This document shows, one piece after another, positions 1-5,081 of a stretch of 8,052 bases of DNA. Below the pieces are notes generated by a model, which was given only the letters and a program-made list of their open reading frames with translations, was not told the origin of the DNA and made no database searches. The stretch's first letter is position 1. Each line of letters starts with the position of its first letter. Source of the DNA: Bacteroidales bacterium (lineage in GTDB: Bacteria; Bacteroidota; Bacteroidia; Bacteroidales; DYOH01); contig DAOVUO010000096.1 in assembly GCA_030632545.1 (NCBI GenBank), positions 1-8,052 of the forward strand. Reading direction: 5' to 3'. Position numbers and translations under genes: made by a program.

Positions 1-288
1 ATAATTATCACTCAGAGCTTTACAGGCACTTAACTGCCTGTCCCGAACATCTGGAAACCATTGAATATGACAAAAACTTCGTTAAATGCATATAATTGAC
101 TGACAAATAAAGCTATACTGATTTTAGTTATATATAAATTTACAGATTATAAGCCTTTTACGTATTTATTAAGCACAAGCTTGGCTATTTAAAGGATATT
201 CAAGGAAGTTAAAAGGCAAAAGAACAAGTTGAAAGCGTCAAGTTATTTCGGAACAATCCCTTAGCAAAATTTAACTAATTATATTGAT
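1..288. other. non-coding leader with degenerate repeat blocks
   Basis: No gene is supported in this stretch before the response regulator. It holds a 7-bp GC-rich hairpin (22-41) and several short blocks that recur, diverged and mostly in the same order, in the intergenic region at 2139-2284: ACAAAAACTT at 70, ATACTGA at 115, AAGCC followed by TTTATTAA at 151-172, and GGCTATT at 183. The block GCCTGTCCC (36-44) is shared too but lies on the opposite side of the others in the second copy. One plus-strand frame is open from the window edge to a TAA at 93-95, about 30 codons, but a minus-strand frame is open over nearly the same bases, so I do not call a gene. I found no convincing TAnnTTTG promoter for the downstream gene. 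Confidence 0.5.
22..41. repeat. 7-bp GC-rich hairpin
   Basis: ACAGGCA at 22-28 is the exact reverse complement of TGCCTGT at 35-41, with a 6-nt CTTAAC loop. No T-run follows on either strand, so it is a weak candidate for a terminator. It overlaps the GCCTGTCCC block shared with 2233-2241 and is more likely part of a dispersed repeat. Confidence 0.5.
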
Positions 289-1014
289 ATGAATGATAAA
301 AAATATAAATGTTTAATTGTAGATGATGAACCATTAGCCTGTGAAATTATTGAATCATATTTAGTTAAATTTGATGATTTTCAGATTGTTGGCATTGTTC
401 ATAATGCTGTTGATGCTTTTCAGCTTTTAAAAAATAAACGCATAGATTTGTTGTTTTTAGATATTCAGATGCCAAAAATTACTGGAATTGATTTTTTAAA
501 ATCTCTTCAAAATCATCCAGAAGTAATAATTACAACGGCGTATAGAAATTATGCAGTTGAAAGCTTTGAGTTAGATGTATTAGATTATTTAATAAAACCT
601 ATTGCATTTGAGCGTTTTATGTCGGCTATAAATAGATTTTATAGAAATAAAAGCAATAATAGACAAGAGCTTTCAAATAAATCTGAAACTGATATACCAA
701 ATTATTTTTATGTAAAGGAAAATAAAAGAATGGTGAAAATTGAGTTTTCAAAAATTTTATATGTGGAAAGCATAAAAGATTATGTGAAAATTCATACTGA
801 TAATTTTTCGGTGGTTACTAAAATGACAATAAGTAATTTAGAAGAAAAACTACCTGAAACAGATTTTTTGAGAGTTCATCGCTCATTTATTGTGAATTTA
901 TCTAAGATTAGTTCGTATACATCCTATAGTCTTATTATTTCTGAGAAGGAAATTCCTATTGGAAGAAGCTATAAAAATTCTGTCGTAAGTATTTTAGGTA
1001 AAAAAGGGATATAA
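289..1014 (+). CDS. LytTR-family response regulator transcription factor
   Basis: This is a 241-residue two-component response regulator of the LytR/AlgR type, acting in the cytoplasm as a DNA-binding regulator switched by phosphorylation. Residues 6 to about 120 form a CheY-like receiver: acidic pocket D12-D13-E14, phosphoacceptor D58 in LDIQMP, switch residues T82/T83 and conserved K103 in KPI. After a polar linker (about 120-136), residues 137-237 form a LytTR DNA-binding domain, with the typical ILYVES, DYVKIH, FLRVHRSFIVN and PIGRSYK segments. Length is normal for the family. The ATG at 289 puts the receiver only six residues from the N-terminus, and no Shine-Dalgarno sequence is visible, as is common in Bacteroidota. 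The usual partner, a LytS/YpdA-like membrane histidine kinase, is not in the window; it may lie before position 1 or elsewhere. The target genes cannot be inferred. The gene converges on sucD and shares a terminator with it. Confidence 0.95.
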   Translation: MNDKKYKCLIVDDEPLACEIIESYLVKFDDFQIVGIVHNAVDAFQLLKNKRIDLLFLDIQMPKITGIDFLKSLQNHPEVIITTAYRNYAVESFELDVLDYLIKPIAFERFMSAINRFYRNKSNNRQELSNKSETDIPNYFYVKENKRMVKIEFSKILYVESIKDYVKIHTDNFSVVTKMTISNLEEKLPETDFLRVHRSFIVNLSKISSYTSYSLIISEKEIPIGRSYKNSVVSILGKKGI

Positions 1015-1044
1015 AAAAACCGGAAATTAATTCCGGTTTTTTTT
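1013..1044. terminator. bidirectional intrinsic terminator between convergent genes
   Basis: CCGGAA (1020-1025) pairs with TTCCGG (1031-1036) around an ATTAA loop. The stem is flanked by a seven-A run on the left (1013-1019) and an eight-T run on the right (1037-1044). It therefore reads as an intrinsic terminator on both strands, ending the response-regulator transcript rightward and the sucD transcript leftward. It starts inside the TAA stop of the first gene and ends 13 nt from the sucD stop codon. Confidence 0.9.
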
Positions 1045-1057
1045 AAATATTTAGCGA

Positions 1058-1930
1058 TTATTTTTTTAAGGCTTTTAACATCATAACACCAATCTCTGCT
1101 GGTGAATCTACAACGTGTATGCCACATTCTCTCATAATTTCCATTTTTGCTTCTGCGGTATCAGCTTTACCACCAATAATAGCACCAGCATGTCCCATTC
1201 TCTTACCTTTTGGGGCAGTTTTTCCTGCAATAAAACCAACTACAGGCTTAGTTCCGTGGGCTTTAATCCATTCAGCGGCTTCGGCTTCCATATTTCCACC
1301 AATTTCGCCAATCATAACTATACCTTCAGTTTCAGGGTCTTCCATTAATAATTGAACAGCTTCTTTTGTTGTTGTTCCAATAATAGGATCGCCACCAATA
1401 CCAATAGCAGTAGTTTGGCCTAAGCCAACTTTTGTTAATTGGTCAACTGCTTCGTAAGTTAATGTGCCTGAACGAGAAACTACACCAACATTACCTTTTT
1501 TAAAGATAAAGCCTGGCATAATACCAACTTTTGCTTCATCGGCAGTAATAATTCCTGGGCAATTAGGGCCAATAACTCTGCTGTCTTTATCTGTAAGGTA
1601 TTCTTTTACTTTTACCATATCTGATGTAGGAATTCCTTCTGTAATTGTTACAATTACTTTAATTCCAGCATCAGCAGCTTCCATAATTGCATCAGCAGCA
1701 AAGGCTGGTGGAACAAAAATTACGCTTACGTCAGCATTAGTACTATCAACAGCATCTTTTACTGTGTTAAAAACAGGTAGATTTAGATGAGTTGTACCAC
1801 CTTTGCTTGGAGTTACACCACCAACTACTTTTGTTCCGTACTCAAGCATTTGCTGTGCATGAAAAGTTCCTTCACCACCAGTAAAACCCTGAACTATAAT
1901 CTTTGAATCTTTATTAATTAAAACGCTCAT
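1058..1930 (-). CDS. sucD: succinyl-CoA ligase (ADP/GDP-forming) alpha subunit
   Basis: This is the alpha subunit of succinyl-CoA synthetase, which interconverts succinyl-CoA and succinate with phosphorylation of ADP or GDP in the TCA cycle; in anaerobes it also serves succinate and propionate metabolism. The 290 residues match the usual family length. The N-terminal CoA-binding fold has the GFTGGEG loop (15-21) and the PSKGG segment (41-45). GPNCPGI lies at 121-127. The phosphohistidine is H247 in GHAGAI, near the C-terminus, preceded by GKTAPKGKRM. The ATG at 1930 is chosen because the protein then starts in register with known SucD sequences; there is no Shine-Dalgarno sequence. The beta subunit gene sucC is not adjacent, so the partner must be encoded elsewhere, which is common in Bacteroidota. 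A promoter-like element lies 30 nt upstream, and a terminator shared with the convergent regulator lies downstream. The gene appears monocistronic. Confidence 0.98.
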   Translation of the reverse strand: MSVLINKDSKIIVQGFTGGEGTFHAQQMLEYGTKVVGGVTPSKGGTTHLNLPVFNTVKDAVDSTNADVSVIFVPPAFAADAIMEAADAGIKVIVTITEGIPTSDMVKVKEYLTDKDSRVIGPNCPGIITADEAKVGIMPGFIFKKGNVGVVSRSGTLTYEAVDQLTKVGLGQTTAIGIGGDPIIGTTTKEAVQLLMEDPETEGIVMIGEIGGNMEAEAAEWIKAHGTKPVVGFIAGKTAPKGKRMGHAGAIIGGKADTAEAKMEIMRECGIHVVDSPAEIGVMMLKALKK

Positions 1931-1959
1931 TATATTGTTGTTTATTAATTTTCTTTGTC

Positions 1960-1967
1960 CAAAAGTA
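1960..1967 (-). promoter_or_regulatory. predicted sucD promoter, Bacteroidota -7 element
   Basis: On the minus strand this reads TACTTTTG, a full match to the Bacteroidota -7 consensus TAnnTTTG. It would start transcription near 1953-1956, leaving a leader of about 23-26 nt before the sucD ATG. A clear TTG at -33 is missing; that position falls in a run of ten T on the minus strand (1981-1990). Confidence 0.55.
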
Positions 1968-1980
1968 AATGATTTCGATT

Positions 1981-2007
1981 AAAAAAAAAACATATTTTTA
2001 GATATGT
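1981..2007 (-). terminator. weak intrinsic terminator-like hairpin downstream of rnfA
   Basis: ACATAT (1990-1995) and ATATGT (2002-2007) form a 6-bp, AT-rich stem with a 6-nt loop. Read on the minus strand, it is followed by nine to ten T. It lies about 300 nt past the rnfA stop and is the only terminator-like structure I see between the rnf operon and sucD. The stem is weak, so termination may be partial. The T-run overlaps the expected -33 region of the sucD promoter. Confidence 0.35.
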
Positions 2008-2008
2008 G

Positions 2009-2023
2009 TATCTATCGTAGATA
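2009..2023. repeat. dyad upstream of the sucD promoter
   Basis: TATCTA (2009-2014) and TAGATA (2018-2023) are exact inverted repeats around TCG. GATATG also occurs on both sides, at 2001-2006 and 2020-2025. The dyad lies about 42 nt upstream of the sucD -7 element, a position where an activator could bind. It could equally be a transcript hairpin or chance in AT-rich DNA. Confidence 0.35.
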
Positions 2024-2043
2024 TGTTATTCAATAGTTTATTT

Positions 2044-2120
2044 AATGGTAAATAGCAAATTGTTAATGGTAAATTGTTAATTATTAATTGATAATAGCAA
2101 ATTGACAATGGTAAATTGCT
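2044..2120. repeat. heptanucleotide tandem repeat, 11 units, AATNNNN
   Basis: Eleven consecutive 7-nt units all begin with AAT. Their four-base tails are, in order, GGTA, AGCA, TGTT, GGTA, TGTT, TATT, TGAT, AGCA, TGAC, GGTA and TGCT; the second tail base is G in ten of eleven. Longer-range order is also present: AATGGTA recurs at 2044, 2065 and 2107, and the stretch 2052-2076 recurs at 2094-2118 with two mismatches. The next units (2121 onward) lose the AAT start, but 2135-2141 has it again in the same phase. The array sits in the non-coding region between rnfA and sucD, and no reading frame runs through it convincingly. Confidence 0.8.
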
Positions 2121-2138
2121 AGTGCAAATTTTGTAATA

Positions 2139-2284
2139 ACAAAAACTTTGTCAAAGTTTATTATTTCAATATAGCATACTGACTACAAGCCTCTTATACT
2201 TTTATTAACTGCAACTTCGACAAAGTTTACCAGCCTGTCCCTAACTTCGAAGAAGTGTTGATTAGGCTATTCCAAATATTAAAT
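2139..2284. repeat. diverged intergenic repeat element with palindromic cores
   Basis: AAACTTTG (2143-2150) and CAAAGTTT (2152-2159) form an exact 8-bp palindrome around one base. A near copy of its right part lies at 2213-2229 (15 of 17 bases equal to 2144-2160), and the perfect palindrome CTTCGAAG follows at 2245-2252. The blocks ACAAAAACTT (2139), ATACTGA (2176), AAGCC with TTTATTAA (2187-2208) and GGCTATT (2265) occur in the same order in the leader at 70-190; the best 37-nt block (2178-2214 against 142-178) agrees at 26 positions by hand. This suggests old copies of one dispersed element. No protein is encoded. Confidence 0.5.
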
Positions 2285-2302
2285 ATACAATAGTAAATTA
2301 TT
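2275..2302. repeat. short second heptanucleotide run, 4 units
   Basis: Four consecutive 7-nt units start with AAT (tails ATTA, ATAC, AGTA, TATT), ending five nt before the rnfA stop codon. The run is in the same 7-nt phase as the larger array at 2044-2120 (offset 231 nt). At this AT content four units could occur by chance. Confidence 0.35.
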
Positions 2303-2307
2303 ATTCA

Positions 2308-2883
2308 TTAAGCAATTCCTGCAAATCCCATAAATGCAAGAGCTAAAAGTCCTGCAACTACAAGAGAAATTGGTACACCTTTCATTCCTTCGGGAACTTT
2401 TACTAAATCTAAGTGCTCACGCATTCCTGAAAATAATATAATGGCAATACCAAAACCAACCGCATTTGCAAATGCAAAAACAGTACTTTCCATTAAACCA
2501 AAATCCTTATTCATTGCAGCCATAATAGCCACACCAAGCACAGCACAGTTTGTTGTGATTAATGGTAAAAAAATACCTAAGGCTTGATACAATGATGGGC
2601 TTACTTTTTTTAGCATAATTTCAACTAATTGTACTAATGATGCGATTACCAAAATAAAGGTAATTGTTTGCATATAAGTAATGCCCAATGTTTCGAGAAC
2701 GTACTTTTGTAATAAATAGGTTACAATGGTAGCTAATACCATAACAAATGCAACAGCACCTGTCATTCCAACAGCGGTAGAAATTTTACTTGATACACCC
2801 AAAAATGGACAAACACCAAGGAATTTTGCTAATACAATGTTGTTGACAAATATAGCCGCAATAATTATTAAGAAATATTCCAT
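2308..2883 (-). CDS. rnfA: Rnf complex membrane subunit RnfA
   Basis: RnfA is an integral membrane subunit of the ion-translocating ferredoxin:NAD+ oxidoreductase, homologous to NqrE of the Na+-NQR. The 191 residues match the family length. Six hydrophobic helices are visible at roughly 3-21, 36-60, 70-92, 100-121, 130-152 and 170-190. The signature segments are NNIVLAKFLGVCPFLGVS (14-31) with C25, and TNCAVLGVA (111-119) with C113. In Rnf/Nqr structures the matching cysteines of the two paired subunits hold an intramembrane [2Fe-2S] cluster, so C25 and C113 here are expected ligands together with C25 and C108 of RnfE. It is the last gene of the operon and starts 3 nt after the rnfE stop with no Shine-Dalgarno sequence, which suggests coupled translation. 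No strong terminator follows directly. Confidence 0.97.
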   Translation of the reverse strand: MEYFLIIIAAIFVNNIVLAKFLGVCPFLGVSSKISTAVGMTGAVAFVMVLATIVTYLLQKYVLETLGITYMQTITFILVIASLVQLVEIMLKKVSPSLYQALGIFLPLITTNCAVLGVAIMAAMNKDFGLMESTVFAFANAVGFGIAIILFSGMREHLDLVKVPEGMKGVPISLVVAGLLALAFMGFAGIA

Positions 2884-2886
2884 GGC

Positions 2887-3480
2887 TTATTTATTATAAA
2901 GTTTTTTATTCAATTTATTAGATAAAGCTATTAAATAGCCTAAAACGATAAATGCACCTGGTGCAAGTACAAATACTAAAGCACCATCGCCACTATAAAC
3001 ATTAATTCCGAAAATTGCGCCTGAACCCAAAATTTCGCGTAATGCACCTAAAATAGTAAGTGCTAGTGCAAAACCTAATCCCATGCCTAAACCATCAAGA
3101 ATAGAGTCTAATACCGAATTTTTAGAGGCAAATGCTTCTGCACGACCTAAAATAACACAGTTTACAACTATTAGAGGTATAAAAATTCCTAATGAATCAA
3201 ATAATTCTGGTAAAAATGCTTGCATTGTTAGTTCTACAATTGTTACAAACGATGCAATAATTACAATATACGAAGGAATTCGCACTTTATCAGGAATAAA
3301 GCTTTTAATTAGCGAAACTACAATATTCGACATTAACAGAACAAAAGTAGTGGCTAATCCCATTCCCAAACCGTTTTCTGCCGATGTGGTAACACCCAAA
3401 ACTGGACACATTCCTAGCAGAAGAACAAATACTGGATTTTCTTTTAGAAAACCTTTTGTGAAAATCTTAAGTTTACTCAT
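2887..3480 (-). CDS. rnfE: Rnf complex membrane subunit RnfE
   Basis: RnfE is the paralogue and partner of RnfA, homologous to NqrD, with opposite membrane orientation expected from the family. It has 197 residues and about six membrane helices after an amphipathic, Lys-rich N-terminus (near 14-30, 38-62, 68-90, 97-115, 127-148 and 165-187). Conserved segments are ENPVFVLLLGMCPVLGVT (14-31) with C25, and VVNCVILGRAEAFA (105-118) with C108; these cysteines are the likely share of the intramembrane [2Fe-2S] site. It is shorter than the 231-residue E. coli protein because of a short C-terminal tail (NKKLYNK). Its ATG overlaps the end of rnfG by 8 nt, and it is the only gene of this operon with a consensus Shine-Dalgarno sequence. 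Confidence 0.97.
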   Translation of the reverse strand: MSKLKIFTKGFLKENPVFVLLLGMCPVLGVTTSAENGLGMGLATTFVLLMSNIVVSLIKSFIPDKVRIPSYIVIIASFVTIVELTMQAFLPELFDSLGIFIPLIVVNCVILGRAEAFASKNSVLDSILDGLGMGLGFALALTILGALREILGSGAIFGINVYSGDGALVFVLAPGAFIVLGYLIALSNKLNKKLYNK

Positions 3481-4060
3481 GTTTTCCTCCTTTCATATAT
3501 GCTTTATAGGCTAAGTCTATAGCATCTACAAAACCACGAGAAGTGAAAGTTGCTGCTGTAATACCATCAACATCACCACCGTCTTTTTTGACTTTTAATT
3601 TATATTTAGCAGGATTTTTCCCATTTACCTGATTACTCCAATTACCTTTTTTCTTTTCCATTTTATCACCTAAACCTGGAGTTTCTTTGTGCGAAAGAAT
3701 AGCCGTATTAATAATTGTTCCATCGGGTGCAAAACCAACCATAATGTAGAAACGCTCAGTAAAACCTGCGTCTGTATAAGTAGAAATTGCTGTGCCAACA
3801 AGTTTGCCATCTTTTCGAGAAGGATAACAAACAAGTGAATCATCATTTTCGATGGCTAACATGTATATTTCGTCGCTTGGAATATTATCAAAAGCAGGCG
3901 TAACATTAGCAATTGCTTTTAATGTTTTCTTTCTTTTTGCTGCTTCAATAGGGCCTTTAGTTAGTTCGTATATATAACCTAGAGTAGTTGCTGCTACTGC
4001 TGTTACAATAAACAAAGTAAGCACCATATTGATGAATGTAGATTCTTTTTTACTTGCCAT
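3473..4060 (-). CDS. rnfG: Rnf complex FMN-binding subunit RnfG
   Basis: RnfG is the membrane-anchored, externally facing flavoprotein subunit of Rnf, homologous to NqrC. The 195 residues contain one N-terminal membrane helix (about 9-31) and a soluble FMN-binding domain. The domain has ETPGLGDKM (126-134) and the flavinylation region DGITAATFTS (165-174). By alignment with the usual SGAT motif, T171 is the expected attachment site for FMN through a phosphoester bond made by ApbE. Here the motif reads TAAT instead of SGAT. No apbE gene is in the window. The start ATG overlaps the end of rnfD by 11 nt, and the stop overlaps rnfE by 8 nt, so translation of the three genes is probably coupled. 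The assignment is firm from motif order and operon position; flavinylation is inferred. Confidence 0.96.
   Translation of the reverse strand: MASKKESTFINMVLTLFIVTAVAATTLGYIYELTKGPIEAAKRKKTLKAIANVTPAFDNIPSDEIYMLAIENDDSLVCYPSRKDGKLVGTAISTYTDAGFTERFYIMVGFAPDGTIINTAILSHKETPGLGDKMEKKKGNWSNQVNGKNPAKYKLKVKKDGGDVDGITAATFTSRGFVDAIDLAYKAYMKGGKHE
3486..3490 (-). promoter_or_regulatory. consensus Shine-Dalgarno sequence of rnfE inside rnfG
   Basis: On the minus strand the bases before the rnfE ATG read AAAGGAGGAAAAC, so GGAGG sits 5 nt from the start codon. The site also encodes the Lys-Gly-Gly-Lys part of the RnfG C-terminus. All other genes of the operon have weak or no Shine-Dalgarno sequences, so this start is probably the best initiated of the set. 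Confidence 0.8.
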
Positions 4061-5054
4061 CTTTAATTAGCTCTCCAAATCTTTTAGGTTTAATATATCT
4101 GTTGAAAATAGGTACAACCGAATTCATTATAAGAATTGCAAATGAAATTCCTTCGGGATAAGCACCAAAATTACGAATTACCACTGTTATTACACCAATT
4201 CCTATGGCAAAATAAATCATGCCCATTTTGTTCATTGGCGAAGTAACATAATCGGTAGCCATAAAAATTGCTCCTAGCATTAAACCACCAGTTATTAAGT
4301 GAAAAACAGGATCTGCAAATCTTTCGGGGCTAACTAACCATAAAATTCCTTGTATAACAAATACTGTTGCCAATGTTGTGATTGGTATATGCCATGTAAT
4401 TACTCTTCGAATCAACATATACAATAATCCGATAAGTAGAGCTGCACCACTCACTTCGCCCATAGAGCCGCTCATTTGACCAAGAAACATTTCCATTTGC
4501 GAAGGTAGTTTTTCCATCACTCCAGAAACTGTATTTCCGCCCATTATGCCTTCTTTTAGCTGTCCTAAAGCGGTTGGACCTGTAATTGCATCAAGATATT
4601 TCATTCTGCTTTCAATTGGTACTGGCCAAGAGGTCATTTGTACAGGAAACGAAATTAAAAGAAATACACGTGCTACAAGTGCGGGGTTAAAAATATTATT
4701 ACCTAAACCACCAAACGACATTTTGGCTATTGCAATGGCTACAAATGAGCCCAAAATCACAAAACCAGGATTTAAGTTTGACGGAACATTAAACGCTATT
4801 AACAAGCCTGTTAAGGCTGCCGAACCATCCATAATTGTGGCTGGCTTTTTAAGCATATAGCGAGTAATAAGGTATTCGAAAATAACTGCTGATAGTACAG
4901 CGGTTAGCGTAATAATAAGTGCACCTATTCCATAAAAAAATAAAGAAACACCAAAAGCAGGAATTAACGCAATAACAACATCATACATTAATCTACTTAC
5001 GGAATCTTTATTCTTTTCGTGGGGTGAAAGTGCAACTGTTAAAAGTTTACTCAT
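4050..5054 (-). CDS. rnfD: Rnf complex membrane flavoprotein subunit RnfD
   Basis: RnfD is a polytopic membrane subunit of Rnf, homologous to NqrB, taking part in electron transfer across the membrane and ion translocation. The 334 residues contain some nine to ten hydrophobic segments. Family segments are DGSAALTGLLIAFNVP (76-91), FGGLGNNIFNPALVARVF (114-131), GAIFMATDYVTSPM (261-274) and PEGISFAILIMNSVVPIFNR (300-319). The covalent FMN site is expected in DAITGPTALG (155-164), making T161 the acceptor; the usual Ala before this Thr is Pro here. The start at 5054 follows a 27-nt AT-rich gap after rnfC without a Shine-Dalgarno sequence; the MSKLL start fits the family. It overlaps rnfG by 11 nt. 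Confidence 0.97.
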   Translation of the reverse strand: MSKLLTVALSPHEKNKDSVSRLMYDVVIALIPAFGVSLFFYGIGALIITLTAVLSAVIFEYLITRYMLKKPATIMDGSAALTGLLIAFNVPSNLNPGFVILGSFVAIAIAKMSFGGLGNNIFNPALVARVFLLISFPVQMTSWPVPIESRMKYLDAITGPTALGQLKEGIMGGNTVSGVMEKLPSQMEMFLGQMSGSMGEVSGAALLIGLLYMLIRRVITWHIPITTLATVFVIQGILWLVSPERFADPVFHLITGGLMLGAIFMATDYVTSPMNKMGMIYFAIGIGVITVVIRNFGAYPEGISFAILIMNSVVPIFNRYIKPKRFGELIKDGK

Positions 5055-5081
5055 TTTTGTTATTATAAAATAAGTTAATAA

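Noticed and set aside
36..48. Attachment site or insertion-sequence end at GCCTGTCCCGAAC
   Set aside because: It recurs once at 2233-2245 with one mismatch, but no transposase, integrase or target duplication is present between or around the copies.
1..95. Plus-strand open frame from the window edge to TAA at 93-95
   Set aside because: About 30 codons without a recognisable motif, in a region with repeat blocks shared with another intergenic site. A minus-strand frame is open over nearly the same bases, so openness is not informative.
1464..1790. Plus-strand frame of 108 codons opposite sucD
   Set aside because: It lies fully antisense to a well-conserved gene and its Thr/Pro/Ile-rich product looks like no protein family.
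2044..2120. CRISPR array
   Set aside because: The unit is 7 nt long with no spacers between repeats and no cas genes nearby, so it is a simple tandem repeat.
2261..2284. Pseudogene end related to the gene at 8001
   Set aside because: Both sites share GGAATAGC-like bases on the minus strand (TTTGGAATAGC), but the match is only about a dozen bases and no open frame extends upstream at 2284.
3083..3514. Plus-strand frame of 143 codons opposite rnfE and the end of rnfG
   Set aside because: Antisense shadow of conserved genes, with no start context or family resemblance. The same holds for 4546-4860, 5944-6147 and 6854-7111.
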